A stretch of 50,363 nucleotides of DNA, from positions 1 to 50,363 of the forward strand of contig NZ_JAHKPW010000075.1 of NCBI RefSeq assembly GCF_018860755.1. Direction: 5' to 3'. The DNA is from Colwellia sp. D2M02 (GTDB lineage: Bacteria; Pseudomonadota; Gammaproteobacteria; Enterobacterales; Alteromonadaceae). A program made the translations under genes and the position numbers. Below, piece by piece: positions 28,024 through 39,775 of the stretch; within the stretch, counting starts at the first letter, position 1, and the number at the start of each line of letters is the position of its first letter. The notes under the pieces are model-generated. The model saw only the letters and a program-made list of their open reading frames with translations, searched no databases and had not been told where the DNA came from.

Positions 28024-29925
28024 TTACACTTTTTGGTTTATGTTAACAAGTCTACCTGATAGCTCACTTATAACCGAACTATCTTCAATTGTTGAGGGTA
28101 TTTCTATTTCATCGCCATCGATCATTTGACGAAGAGTTTTCCTTAGTATTTTGCCTGAACGGGTTTTAGGTAACCTATCAATAATCAGTAAGTGCTTTAA
28201 AGAGGCAATAGCACCAATACTGTCGCGAATGGTTTGTTTAAGAATTATAACCAGTTCAGCATCACTTGCCTGAATACCATTCTTTATAACAACTAATCCT
28301 AAAGGGATTTGTCCTTTGAGTTTATCGCTAATACCGACCACAGCGCATTCTGCTACGGCAGGGTGAGATGATAGGACTTCTTCCATTTCGCCCGTTGATA
28401 AACGGTGCCCAGCAACGTTTATCACATCATCAGTTCGTCCCATAATAAATAAATAGCCATCATCGTCTATATAACCACCATCACCACTAATATAGTAGCC
28501 CGGATAAGTTGCTAAATACCCTGAAAATAATCGCTGAGGGTCTTTATATATGGTGGCTAAGCACCCTGGAGGTAACGGAAGCTTTATCGCTACCGCTCCT
28601 TGTTGCCCAGCAGGGACTTGATTACCATCATTATCTAATATTTGAACATCATAACCTCTAACAGGACGACCAGCAGAGCCCGCTTTAGTTTGAATGCCTT
28701 GTGTTTTATTATCACAAGGCAATGGTGTGCTCGCAATTGCCCAGCCTGTTTCGGTTTGCCACCAATGATCAATTATTGGTCGTTGAGTAATGTCTTTAAG
28801 CCAATGATAAGTAGCGGGATCTAAACGTTCGCCAGCTAAGTAAAGTCGCTTTAATGCGCTCAAATCATACTGCTTGATGAGCTCACCTAACGGATCTTCT
28901 TTTGCTATGGCTCTAAATGCGGTTGGGGCACTAAATAGGGCATTTACTTTGTACTCTGCACACACTCGCCAAAATGCTCCAGCGTCGGGTGTATTAATAG
29001 GTTTTCCTTCGTACATTATGGTTGTACAACCAGCCATTAAGCTGCCATAAACAATGTATGAGTGACCAACAACCCAACCTACATCAGATGCTGCCCAAAA
29101 AGTATCTCCAGCTTTCATACCGTACACTTGTGCCATGCTATAAAGCATAGCAACAGCGTGGCCACCATTATCACGTACCACTCCTTTAGGTTTACCGGTA
29201 GTGCCTGAGGTATAAAGGATATATAGCGGATCAGTGCTTTTTAAACGAATAGGAGGAATAGGCTGAGCCCGAGCCATTAACTCTTGCCAATTAAAATCCC
29301 TATTTGGTGTTAATGAAGCAGTTAACTGTGCTCTTTGGTAAATAATACAGCAGTTGGGTTTGTGATCGGCAAGTGCTATTGCTTCATCTATCAGTGGCTT
29401 ATAAGCTAATATTTTATTAATTTCGATGCCGCAGCTAGCACTGACAATAACTTTAGGCTCTGCATCATTAATGCGCGTAGCAAGTTCATTGGCAGCAAAG
29501 CCACCAAATACTACTGAGTGAATTGCGCCAATACGTGCACATGCAAGCATAGCTATGGCAGCCTGTGGGATCATTGGCATATAAATAAGTACACGATCAC
29601 CTTTGCTAACGCCCTGAGATTGTAATACGTCAGCAAATTTTGCGACTGTTAAAGTAAGCTCATTGAAGGAGAGTTTTTGTTTTTGCCCTGTCACGGGAGA
29701 ATCGTAGATTAAGGCGGTTTGTTCGCCTCTGCCTTGTTCAATATGATAATCAAGCGCAAGGTAACAGCTATTAAGCTCACCGTCAGTAAACCAATCATAC
29801 CAATGGTCAACATTTGTCGACAATATTGTTTTTGGCTTTTTATACCAATGAACTAAATTTGCTTGCTTTTGCCAATGTAAATCCATATCGGCACTTAATT
29901 CTTGGGAACCTTCTTGCTTACTCAT
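28024..29925 (-). CDS. prpE: Propionyl-CoA synthetase-like acyl-CoA synthetase (PrpE/ACSS3 type)
   Basis: A 633-residue AMP-forming enzyme. Motifs in order: WYDWFTDGELNSCYLALDYH, RVLIYMPMIPQAAIAMLACA, the phosphate loop YTSGTTGKPKGVVRDNGG, SDVGWVVGHSYIVYG, WWQTETGW, GRTDDVINVAGHRLSTGEME, and the catalytic Lys in KTRSGKILRK. Overall it is closer to PrpE than to acetyl-CoA synthetase. It would activate propionate or similar short acids. No prpBCD genes are in the window. The ATG at 29925 is chosen over an upstream GTG because TAGGG lies 8 nt before it. That ribosome binding site lies within a perfect inverted repeat. Confidence 0.85.
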   Translation of the reverse strand: MSKQEGSQELSADMDLHWQKQANLVHWYKKPKTILSTNVDHWYDWFTDGELNSCYLALDYHIEQGRGEQTALIYDSPVTGQKQKLSFNELTLTVAKFADVLQSQGVSKGDRVLIYMPMIPQAAIAMLACARIGAIHSVVFGGFAANELATRINDAEPKVIVSASCGIEINKILAYKPLIDEAIALADHKPNCCIIYQRAQLTASLTPNRDFNWQELMARAQPIPPIRLKSTDPLYILYTSGTTGKPKGVVRDNGGHAVAMLYSMAQVYGMKAGDTFWAASDVGWVVGHSYIVYGSLMAGCTTIMYEGKPINTPDAGAFWRVCAEYKVNALFSAPTAFRAIAKEDPLGELIKQYDLSALKRLYLAGERLDPATYHWLKDITQRPIIDHWWQTETGWAIASTPLPCDNKTQGIQTKAGSAGRPVRGYDVQILDNDGNQVPAGQQGAVAIKLPLPPGCLATIYKDPQRLFSGYLATYPGYYISGDGGYIDDDGYLFIMGRTDDVINVAGHRLSTGEMEEVLSSHPAVAECAVVGISDKLKGQIPLGLVVIKNGIQASDAELVIILKQTIRDSIGAIASLKHLLIIDRLPKTRSGKILRKTLRQMIDGDEIEIPSTIEDSSVISELSGRLVNINQKV

Positions 29926-29926
29926 G

Positions 29927-29960
29927 AGTAACACCCTAAATCATTGTCTAGGGTGTTACT
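29927..29960 (-). promoter_or_regulatory. 12-bp inverted repeat covering the acyl-CoA synthetase ribosome binding site
   Basis: AGTAACACCCTA (29927-29938) and TAGGGTGTTACT (29949-29960) are perfect complements separated by 10 nt. On the minus-strand mRNA the 3' arm contains the Shine-Dalgarno sequence and ends 1 nt before the ATG. It could be an RNA switch hiding the ribosome binding site or a DNA operator for a dimeric regulator. Confidence 0.7.
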
Positions 29961-30067
29961 TTAAAACTGTCGACAAAAATAGCTATTAGACCTTAGGCGA
30001 ATATTTGAGCAGTTATAGTTGTTTACTAGCAGCTAGCTAATAAATAACTTATTACTTATAAAAGTAA

Positions 30068-30628
30068 TTAAATGACCTTTAAGCGATAAAGAACTGCATC
30101 CATATCACCTAAAGGATCTTTATGGAAAAAATCTTTAATAAACTCCATACCTATTTTTTTCATAACCGCAACAGAGCCATAGTTTTCTTTAAGCGCTAGA
30201 GCTGATAAATACTCAACAGGGTTTTGCTCAGAAATATTGTCAATTAACGCTAATTTTACTGCTTCCGCAGCTTCACTGGCATAACCGTTACCCCAGCTTT
30301 TTTGGAAAAAGCGCCAACCTAATTCAAGGTCGTTAAATTTAGGCTCATCGTTAAAAAAATCCATGGGTCTCACCAATACCCAGCCAAGAAACTCATTTGA
30401 GTCTAAGGTGGATACATGCCATAAGCCCCAGCCTTTATCACTATTGGTATACTTTGCCATACGAGGAATAAATATTGCGTGAATATCTTCCATGGATGTT
30501 ATAGTGCCACCATTAATAAAGCGCATTACCTCAGGGTCTTGATCTAATTGCCATAATAGTTTGGCGTCAGTAGCACTATCAGGGTTCATTAACCGAAAAG
30601 CTAAGCGCTGAGTATTAGGTACATCCAT
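30068..30628 (-). CDS. GNAT-family N-acetyltransferase (RimJ/RimL-like)
   Basis: 186 residues with the RimJ/RimL-type layout: TQRLAFRLMNPDSATDAKLL at the start, a central VRPMDFFNDE...LELGWRFFQKSWGNGYASEAA with the acetyl-CoA binding turn (SWGNGYASEA), and a late LKENYGSVAVMKKIGMEF helix-strand. It probably acetylates an amine of a small molecule or protein N-terminus; the substrate is unknown. It starts 4 nt after the uvrA stop, so it is probably cotranscribed with uvrA. Confidence 0.85.
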   Translation of the reverse strand: MDVPNTQRLAFRLMNPDSATDAKLLWQLDQDPEVMRFINGGTITSMEDIHAIFIPRMAKYTNSDKGWGLWHVSTLDSNEFLGWVLVRPMDFFNDEPKFNDLELGWRFFQKSWGNGYASEAAEAVKLALIDNISEQNPVEYLSALALKENYGSVAVMKKIGMEFIKDFFHKDPLGDMDAVLYRLKVI

Positions 30629-30632
30629 ATTG

Positions 30633-33494
30633 TTATCCTTTTTTAGCGGCTTTGTGCTTTTTAGTATTGGCGTCTAGCAACGGCTTTAAAAATCGTGCGG
30701 TATGAGAAGCTTTGCATTTAGCGACTTGCTCTGGCGTACCGGTTACTAAAATTTCACCGCCACCTGAGCCGCCTTCTGGGCCTAAGTCAACAATCCAATC
30801 AGCTGTTTTAATAACATCTAAGTTATGTTCAATAACTACCACAGTATTACCATGATCACGTAAACGATGAATTACCTGCATTAATTGCTTAATGTCATGA
30901 AAATGTAGCCCTGTAGTTGGCTCATCCAAAATGTATAAGGTTTTTCCCGTATCGCGTTTAGAGAGCTCTTTAGCAAGTTTAATTCGCTGAGCTTCACCAC
31001 CTGATAAGGTTACCGCCGACTGGCCCAGCTTAATATAACTTAGCCCAACATCCATAAGGGTTTCAAGTTTACGCTTTACTGCCGGAATGGCGTTGAAAAA
31101 TTCGAAAGCATCTTCAATGGTCATATCTAATACTTCGTGAATATTCTTACCTTTGTAAAGTACTTCTAAAGTTTCACGGTTATAGCGTTTACTTTTACAC
31201 ACATCACAAGGCACATACACGTCAGGTAAAAAGTGCATTTCTACTTTGATCATGCCATCGCCCTGACAGGCTTCACAACGCCCACCTTTAACGTTAAAGC
31301 TAAAGCGACCTGATTTATAACCACGAGAGCGAGACTCCTGAGTCGCGGCAAAAATATCGCGAATAGCCGTAAATATTCCCGTGTAGGTTGCAGGGTTGGA
31401 GCGTGGTGTTCTGCCTATTGGACTTTGGTCAATATCAATTACTTTATCGAGCAACTCTAAACCCGTAATCGATTTATACGGTGCTGGCTCTTGTGTGGTG
31501 GCACCGTTTAACTCGGTATGAGCAAGTTTATAAAGTGTATCGTTAATTAAGGTTGATTTACCTGAGCCAGAAACGCCGGTGATACAAGTCATTAACCCGT
31601 TAGGAATCACTAAATCAACATTTTTTAAATTATTACCGCTGGCGCCTTTTAGTTTGACAACATTTTTTGCATCAAACGGGTGACGTTTATCTGGAATTGC
31701 TATTTCTTCAACTCCAGACAAGTACTTTCCGGTAAGTGAGTCTTTACATTTCAATATGTCGTGTACTGTACCTTGGGCAATAATATCGCCGCCATGAACG
31801 CCAGCACCAGGGCCAATATCAATAACGAAATCTGCTGCGCGTATCGCATCTTCATCATGTTCAACCACAATGACGGTATTACCTAAATCACGTAAATGAA
31901 TAAGCGTACTTAGTAAGCGTTCATTATCTCGTTGATGTAAGCCAATAGAAGGTTCATCAAGAACATACATAACACCAACTAAACCCGCACCTATTTGGCT
32001 TGCTAAGCGAATACGCTGTGCTTCGCCGCCAGATAAGGTATTAGCACCACGAGATAGATTAAGATAATTCAAGCCCACGTTAACTAAAAAACCTAAGCGT
32101 TCATTAATTTCTTTAAGAATTTTTTCAGCAACTTGCGCTTTTTGTCCTGTGAGTTGTAAGCCTTCGAAAAAGGCGAGGGCATCACTAATGGCAAACTCTG
32201 CGACTATAGGCAGTGGCGTATCATCAATAAATACATTGCGTGCTTCTAAGCGTAAACGGCTGCCATTACAGTCGGGGCAATGTTGGCTGTTTAAGTATTT
32301 AGCGAGTTCTTCACGTACCGCGTTTGACTCCGTTTCTTTATAACGGCGTTGCATATTATTAATAATACCTTCAAACGGATGCTTACGAACCACAACATCG
32401 CCACGGTCGTTCATGTACTTAAATTCTATTTCTTGTTTACCACTACCATAAAGCACTACTTTACGCGCTTCTTCAGTAAGTTTATTAAAAGGCTGGTCGA
32501 CAGAAAATTGATAATGATCGGCAATGGCTTGCAGCATTTGAAAATAGTAAAAGTTACGCTTATCCCAACCGCGTACTGCGCCGCCAGCTAAACTTAATTC
32601 TGCGTTAGCAATAACACGCGAGCTATCAAAAAATTGTTCAATACCTAAGCCGTCACAGGTTTGACAGGCGCCTGCGGGGTTATTGAATGAAAATAAACGT
32701 GGCTCTAATTCTTGCATGCTGTAACCACAATGTGGACAAGCAAAGTTTGCTGAAAATAATAACTCTTCGCGATCTGGCTCATCCATAAACGCGATTTTAG
32801 CGGTGCCCGCCGTTAAACTTAAAGCGGTTTCAAATGACTCGGATAAACGTAATTGAATATCGTCACGTACTTTTAAACGGTCAACCACCACTTCAATGGT
32901 ATGTTTCTTCTGAAGCTCTAATGTGGGTGGATCTGATAAGTCACAAACTTCCCCGTCAATACGTGCGCGAATAAAGCCTTGTGCCGCTAAGTTTTCAAGT
33001 AGCTTTATATGTTCACCTTTACGGTTTTGTAACACTGGTGCGAGTAGCATCACTTTAGTACCTGGCTCTAAAGCCAGGACATTGTCTACCATTTGTGACA
33101 CTGTTTGTGCCGCAAGAGGTTGCTTATGTACAGGACAGCGAGGCTCGCCAACACGCGCATACAGTAAGCGCAAATAATCATAAATTTCTGTGATGGTGCC
33201 AACGGTTGAGCGTGGATTATGCGAGGTTGACTTTTGTTCAATAGAAATTGCCGGTGACAAACCCTCAATGTGATCGACATCAGGTTTTTCCATTAAGGAT
33301 AAAAATTGACGAGCATAGGCTGATAACGATTCGACATAACGACGTTGACCTTCAGCGTATAAAGTATCGAAAGCTAATGAAGATTTACCTGAGCCAGACA
33401 AGCCCGTAATAACAACAAGCTTATCGCGAGGAATTGTTAAATTGATGTTTTTCAGATTGTGGGTACGAGCCCCTCTCACTTCAATATTTTTCAT
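30633..33494 (-). CDS. uvrA: Excinuclease ABC subunit A
   Basis: A 953-residue nucleotide excision repair ATPase. It has two ABC modules. The first Walker A is [15 protein letters not shown] near residue 31, with a zinc finger CPHCGYS...CQTCDGLG near 255-285 and [18 protein letters not shown]. The second has [16 protein letters not shown] near 645, CEACQGDG...CDVC near 745-770, [15 protein letters not shown] and [15 protein letters not shown]. It recognises DNA lesions with UvrB. It is divergent from yajR. I could not find a convincing LexA box in the spacer. Confidence 0.97.
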   Translation of the reverse strand: MKNIEVRGARTHNLKNINLTIPRDKLVVITGLSGSGKSSLAFDTLYAEGQRRYVESLSAYARQFLSLMEKPDVDHIEGLSPAISIEQKSTSHNPRSTVGTITEIYDYLRLLYARVGEPRCPVHKQPLAAQTVSQMVDNVLALEPGTKVMLLAPVLQNRKGEHIKLLENLAAQGFIRARIDGEVCDLSDPPTLELQKKHTIEVVVDRLKVRDDIQLRLSESFETALSLTAGTAKIAFMDEPDREELLFSANFACPHCGYSMQELEPRLFSFNNPAGACQTCDGLGIEQFFDSSRVIANAELSLAGGAVRGWDKRNFYYFQMLQAIADHYQFSVDQPFNKLTEEARKVVLYGSGKQEIEFKYMNDRGDVVVRKHPFEGIINNMQRRYKETESNAVREELAKYLNSQHCPDCNGSRLRLEARNVFIDDTPLPIVAEFAISDALAFFEGLQLTGQKAQVAEKILKEINERLGFLVNVGLNYLNLSRGANTLSGGEAQRIRLASQIGAGLVGVMYVLDEPSIGLHQRDNERLLSTLIHLRDLGNTVIVVEHDEDAIRAADFVIDIGPGAGVHGGDIIAQGTVHDILKCKDSLTGKYLSGVEEIAIPDKRHPFDAKNVVKLKGASGNNLKNVDLVIPNGLMTCITGVSGSGKSTLINDTLYKLAHTELNGATTQEPAPYKSITGLELLDKVIDIDQSPIGRTPRSNPATYTGIFTAIRDIFAATQESRSRGYKSGRFSFNVKGGRCEACQGDGMIKVEMHFLPDVYVPCDVCKSKRYNRETLEVLYKGKNIHEVLDMTIEDAFEFFNAIPAVKRKLETLMDVGLSYIKLGQSAVTLSGGEAQRIKLAKELSKRDTGKTLYILDEPTTGLHFHDIKQLMQVIHRLRDHGNTVVVIEHNLDVIKTADWIVDLGPEGGSGGGEILVTGTPEQVAKCKASHTARFLKPLLDANTKKHKAAKKG

Positions 33495-33733
33495 GCGCTG
33501 CTTTAACCACTTGACGAAAATAAGAACCGCATATTATGTCACAAAAAATAGCGCATAAAAACTGTACGTGACTAGGGTTTTTAATCTTTCGTGATTAGGT
33601 TTTATTCGCGGTGCAGATAATTTATAAAGTTCAACAGACCCTAATAAATCTCTGATTTTGTTGATACGCTTTGCATGTTAAGATAGCGCGTTTTTTATCA
33701 TCTCTATTTCGTCTTATTGTTAGGTTTTTTGTT

Positions 33734-35110
33734 ATGAGTGTTTCAGGGTTAAACCGTATTGAGAAAAAAGCAGCATTCTCGCTAGCCAGCGTTTTTGGCG
33801 TGCGCATGTTGGGCTTATTTATGATTTTGCCTGTATTTGCCATTTACGGTGAGCAGTTAATTGGCTATAGCCCACTATGGATTGGTTTGGCCATTGGCGC
33901 TTATGGTCTAACGCAGGCCCTGTTACAAATACCTATGGGGATTTTGTCGGATAAATTTGGCCGTAAACCTATTATTCTAGCTGGCTTGGTAGTGTTTCTA
34001 TTAGGTAGTGTTATTGCTGCAATGTCGGACACTATTTATGGGGTTGTTGTGGGTCGAGCAATACAAGGTATGGGAGCTATTGCCAGCGCTATTTTAGCCT
34101 TGGCTGCTGATTTAAGTCGCGAAGAGCAGCGCCCGAAGGTCATGGCAACTATTGGTATGTTTATCGGTTTATCTTTTACCTTTGCAATGGTGTTAGGGCC
34201 CATTGTTGCTGAAGCATTTGGTTTAAGTGGTTTATTTTGGTTTACAGGTGCGCTCACTATTTTAGCCATGTTTTTAATTCAGTTTATGGTGCCCAACTCG
34301 GTGAATAAAGCACCACGCGGTGACAGTGTTGCCTTACCGGAACAAATCACCAAACTCATTCGCCACCCACAGTTATCGCGTTTAAACTGGGGGGTGTTTA
34401 TTCTACATATGGCGTTAACGGCTTGTTTTGTTACCTTGCCAAAACAATTTGTCGCTAGCGGTTTAGCGTTAGAGCATCATTGGCAGTTATATTTACCCAC
34501 GTTGCTTGGCTCATTTTTCTTAATGGTGCCTTTTATGATTTTTGCCATGAAAAAACAAAAAGAAAAGCCGATGTTTAGCGCCGCTATTGCGTTGTTTACC
34601 GGCGCACTCTTTTTATTATGGTTAATGCCTAGTGGTTTTTGGAGTTTAGTGCTTTCAGTGGTGCTATTTTTCACGGCATTTAATTATTTAGAAGCCACTA
34701 TGCCATCAATTTTATCGCGACTAGCACCAGCTGGCGTGAAAGGTAGCGTGATGGGAATCTACTCTAGTAGCCAGTTTTTAGGGGCATTTGTTGGGGGGAT
34801 TGCTGGTGGTTTTATCGCGAACGAATATGGTGAGCACAGTATTTTCTTGGTAATGACAGTGATTAGCGCTATTTGGTTACTGCTAAGTTTTGGTATGCAA
34901 CCACTGAAAAAATCTAAAAGTTATAGCTTCACTACTAATATTACCTGTGAAGCGCAAGCTGAAAATGTTGCAGAACAACTTATTAATATGCCTGGTGTGA
35001 TTGAGGCAACGTTAGTACACACAGAAGCCACGGCTTATTTGAAAGTTGACGATAAACTCGTTGATTTAGCAGCAATTAAAGCGTTATTAAAAGCAGAGCC
35101 ATCAGCGTAA
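33734..35110 (+). CDS. yajR: MFS transporter YajR with C-terminal YAM domain
   Basis: A 458-residue protein from the ATG at 33734 (an upstream ATG at 33671 lies in the promoter region). Twelve membrane segments, with FGVRMLGLFMILPVFAIYGE in TM1 and the family motif GILSDKFGRKP in the TM2-3 loop. After the last helix a soluble domain of about 60 residues (SYSFTTNITCEAQAENVAEQ...AYLKVDDKLVDLAAIKALL) matches the ferredoxin-like YAM domain of E. coli YajR. The substrate is unknown. Position beside uvrA is as recalled for Shewanella, where ssb follows directly. Confidence 0.88.
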   Translation: MSVSGLNRIEKKAAFSLASVFGVRMLGLFMILPVFAIYGEQLIGYSPLWIGLAIGAYGLTQALLQIPMGILSDKFGRKPIILAGLVVFLLGSVIAAMSDTIYGVVVGRAIQGMGAIASAILALAADLSREEQRPKVMATIGMFIGLSFTFAMVLGPIVAEAFGLSGLFWFTGALTILAMFLIQFMVPNSVNKAPRGDSVALPEQITKLIRHPQLSRLNWGVFILHMALTACFVTLPKQFVASGLALEHHWQLYLPTLLGSFFLMVPFMIFAMKKQKEKPMFSAAIALFTGALFLLWLMPSGFWSLVLSVVLFFTAFNYLEATMPSILSRLAPAGVKGSVMGIYSSSQFLGAFVGGIAGGFIANEYGEHSIFLVMTVISAIWLLLSFGMQPLKKSKSYSFTTNITCEAQAENVAEQLINMPGVIEATLVHTEATAYLKVDDKLVDLAAIKALLKAEPSA

Positions 35111-35114
35111 CTTT

Positions 35115-35149
35115 GTTATTCGTTATTCGTTATTCGTTATTCGTTATTA
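35115..35149 (+). repeat. 7-bp tandem repeat (GTTATTC)n
   Basis: Four perfect copies of GTTATTC (35115-35142) and a fifth differing at the last base (GTTATTA) lie 4 nt after the yajR stop codon. The unit length makes copy-number slippage likely, but the repeat is outside coding sequence. Confidence 0.95.
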
Positions 35150-35264
35150 GGCTCTGGTGATAATGACTCGACAAAGTTGTTAGTATTTAAATTAAGTGAT
35201 TGTTAGCATTTAAACTAATGCGATTGTTAGTTTGAATGCTAAAGAACTAAACCTTTGCTAATTG

Positions 35265-35522
35265 TTAACTGGTCATTAATTTTAGTGCGCAATAAGGCAC
35301 TAAATTAAACACCAAAATAAATATTTTATACTGCCCCATATAATGAAAATATAGTGGCAGTAGCTTCACTTTTTCAACGCCTGTTAACTGAGAGTGAATT
35401 TCACTGATACATGACTTAAATAGAGTCATGGCTAACGTGGTAAATAATAAAATACCGATATTAATTACTGAACACCAACCCAAAAAGGTGGTCAACTCGC
35501 TTGATAATTCTATTGCAGGCAT
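35265..35522 (-). CDS. Small two-helix membrane protein (DUF6868-like)
   Basis: An 85-residue protein. Helix 1 (about 8-33) reads TTFLGWCSVINIGILLFTTL; an amphipathic middle with EIHSQLTGVEKVKL follows, and helix 2 (about 62-82) contains KIFILVFNLVPYCALKLM. The pattern FLGWCSVINxGxLLF ... YKxxILVFNLVPYxALKLM is that of a conserved small family which I recall as DUF6868. The function is unknown. It lies downstream of the Gre-like gene on the same strand. Confidence 0.75.
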   Translation of the reverse strand: MPAIELSSELTTFLGWCSVINIGILLFTTLAMTLFKSCISEIHSQLTGVEKVKLLPLYFHYMGQYKIFILVFNLVPYCALKLMTS

Positions 35523-35589
35523 AAATTATTCCTCAATTAATTGTTAACATTTAATTATGGTGCTTTTCTAGCTAACGCTAATGAGTAAG

Positions 35590-36090
35590 CTAGCACACTT
35601 GTTTGATGTAATCATTTAATGAGTTGTTGCCAAGTATAATCGCAATATCATCATCTTGATATTTACCTAATAATGCTATGCCCATCGGTGATTTTGCTGT
35701 GATCACGGTAATGTTCCTATTAGCAATAGTACAACGAAACCCTCCCGCCGCCGGAGCAATAAAAAACCAACTATTACTTTCACTATCTTGGGCGAGTTGC
35801 ACTAAAGCTGAGAGTGAAATGGCATCGTCAGCAGAGTACTCTTTACAGCTTAACGCATTTAATTCATCAATTGCGTTACGGTACTCCTGTACTCGACGAG
35901 ACTGCCCCTCTGCTAAATAACTTGCTTCAATGGCTAGTGTGTCATATTGAGTTTCAGCGATACTCTCATCGTCAACCGCTGCAGCATGGGCTTCATTGGC
36001 AGATTGTTGCGCTTGTAATAACTCTTTTTGTAAGTCGGCTATAATAACGGCTATTAATTGCTGTTTATTAAATGACGATGTTTTATGCAT
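35590..36090 (-). CDS. Divergent GreA/GreB-family transcription factor
   Basis: A 166-residue protein. The N-terminal half is a helical, probably coiled-coil segment; DDESIAETQYDTLAIEASYL and the following AEGQSRR align in pattern with the GreA tip and second helix (HGDLKENAEYHAAREQQGF then CEGR), so the acidic tip appears kept. The C-terminal half ends in ITVITAKSPMGIALLGKYQD, the FKBP-like Gre domain signature (SPLGRALLGK). Gre factors reach into the RNA polymerase secondary channel and trigger transcript cleavage. This is a paralogue, not the housekeeping GreA. It is divergent from fadH. Confidence 0.75.
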   Translation of the reverse strand: MHKTSSFNKQQLIAVIIADLQKELLQAQQSANEAHAAAVDDESIAETQYDTLAIEASYLAEGQSRRVQEYRNAIDELNALSCKEYSADDAISLSALVQLAQDSESNSWFFIAPAAGGFRCTIANRNITVITAKSPMGIALLGKYQDDDIAIILGNNSLNDYIKQVC

Positions 36091-36174
36091 AATAATGGCA
36101 ATGGTTTCAGATGTTGTCGAGAGTATCGCTTTATCATAACTTGTATTTTTATTTAAATCCCAGTAGATTACTAA

Positions 36175-38274
<2,100 letters not shown>

Positions 38275-38382
38275 GCTCCACCTAAATTGAACATGGAGGG
38301 TGAAAGTCACTATAAAAGTCTATATTTTGCCAGTTTATTATTGATATACTGAATATAAATAAGATATTTAGATAGTGTTATA

Positions 38383-39702
38383 GTGAAAGAAATCGTGGTA
38401 AATAGCGGTGATATTGAATTTTTTTCGACACCCAAACAATACAAGCAGCAGTTGTTATCACTGATAGCACAGTCGCGTAAGCGTATTTTCATCACCGCAT
38501 TATATTTGCAAGATGATGATGCTGGGCGAGAAGTAATGCAGGCCCTATATCAAGCGAAAAATAATTATCCAGAATTGGTGATTAATATTTTTGTCGATTA
38601 CAACCGCGGACAGCGTGGTTTAATTGGTGAAAAAGCCAGTTTAGGTAATCGCGCCTTATATTTAAAACTTGCTCAGCAATACCCTAAGCAAGTTAATGTT
38701 TACGGGGTTGCCGTTAAGCGAAAAGAAGTTTTTGGTGTATTACACTTAAAAGGCATGGTTTTTGACGATCAACTTTTTTATACCGGCGCCAGTATTAACG
38801 ATGTATACCTGCATCAACATCAGCGATATCGGTTAGATCGTTATTGCCAAGTGAATAGCGCAACTTTAGCTAACAGCTTTTGCCAGTACCTCAGTGAACA
38901 ATTTATTGATTCGCAATTAGCTCCTTTACTTAATCAGCAAGAACTACCTGACTTAATCGAGCAAAAACACATTATTAACGAGCTTAAAGTTAAGCTGAAA
39001 AAATCGACGTATCAGGTAGAAAATTTTGATCATTCTGCGGTTATTAATGATAAGTTAACTATTGAACCTCTTGTAGGTTTTGGTCGCCGTGGTAATAAAC
39101 TAAATATGGCAACACGCACTATGGTGCAACGAGCACGACGCGAAGTAGTGCTGTTTACGCCGTATTTTAACTTACCTTATTCATTAGCACGTGATGTGAT
39201 TAAATCATTGAAACGTGGGGTGAAATTAACGGTAGTTGTTGGTGACAAAACCGCGAATGATTTTTTTATCGCTAACGATAATGAATTCAGTACGATTGGC
39301 ATTATTCCTTACCTTTATGAAATGTTATTAAAGCGTTTTGTTAAGCGTTACCAAAACTTCATTGATAAAGGTTTATTAAATATTCACTTGTGGAAACATG
39401 ACGATAATAGTTTTCACTTGAAAGGTTTGCGTGTTGATGAGCGCTTTCATTTAATTACCGGTAGTAATTTAAACCCAAGAGCTTGGGGTTTAGATTTAGA
39501 AAACGGTTTGTTAATTGATGATAAGCAGCAGTTTCTATTACAAAAAACCAATGATGAACTTGCTGGCATCCTTGTGCATACTCAACGTATTAATTCATTC
39601 GAAGAAATAGAGTCTGTTACCGACTACCCTGAAAAACCACAAAAGTTATTGAAAAAAATCCGTCTTACGCAAATAGATCGGATTTTGAAGCGCTTTTTAT
39701 AA
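38383..39702 (+). CDS. pssA: CDP-diacylglycerol-serine O-phosphatidyltransferase
   Basis: A 439-residue member of the phospholipase D family, similar along its whole length to E. coli PssA. Two HKD motifs are intact: His121, Lys123, Asp128 (HLKGMVFDD...GASINDVYLHQH) and His345, Lys347, Asp352 (HLKGLRVDERFHLITGSNLN). It makes phosphatidylserine, the precursor of phosphatidylethanolamine, at the inner membrane surface. The start is GTG at 38383 with no clear ribosome binding site, so expression may be low or the start uncertain by a few codons. Confidence 0.93.
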   Translation: MKEIVVNSGDIEFFSTPKQYKQQLLSLIAQSRKRIFITALYLQDDDAGREVMQALYQAKNNYPELVINIFVDYNRGQRGLIGEKASLGNRALYLKLAQQYPKQVNVYGVAVKRKEVFGVLHLKGMVFDDQLFYTGASINDVYLHQHQRYRLDRYCQVNSATLANSFCQYLSEQFIDSQLAPLLNQQELPDLIEQKHIINELKVKLKKSTYQVENFDHSAVINDKLTIEPLVGFGRRGNKLNMATRTMVQRARREVVLFTPYFNLPYSLARDVIKSLKRGVKLTVVVGDKTANDFFIANDNEFSTIGIIPYLYEMLLKRFVKRYQNFIDKGLLNIHLWKHDDNSFHLKGLRVDERFHLITGSNLNPRAWGLDLENGLLIDDKQQFLLQKTNDELAGILVHTQRINSFEEIESVTDYPEKPQKLLKKIRLTQIDRILKRFL

Positions 39703-39707
39703 AAAAC

Positions 39708-39729
39708 TATAACCTGAGTTCAGGTTATA
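39708..39729. terminator. Inverted repeat after pssA, possible terminator
   Basis: TATAACCTGA / TCAGGTTATA is a perfect 10-bp inverted repeat 5 nt after the pssA stop. The following T run is poor, so termination strength is uncertain. A second, looser repeat (AGGAGTA / TACTCCT) at about 39733-39766 lies between it and the convergent Omp85 gene. Confidence 0.5.
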
Positions 39730-39775
39730 AATTAGGAGTACCAATACTGACGTGTTGATACTCCTTAATATTTCA

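Noticed and set aside
33562-33577. LexA box before uvrA
   Set aside because: CTGTACGTGACTAGGG keeps only the left half-site (CTGT) and lacks ACAG on the right, so it is not convincing.
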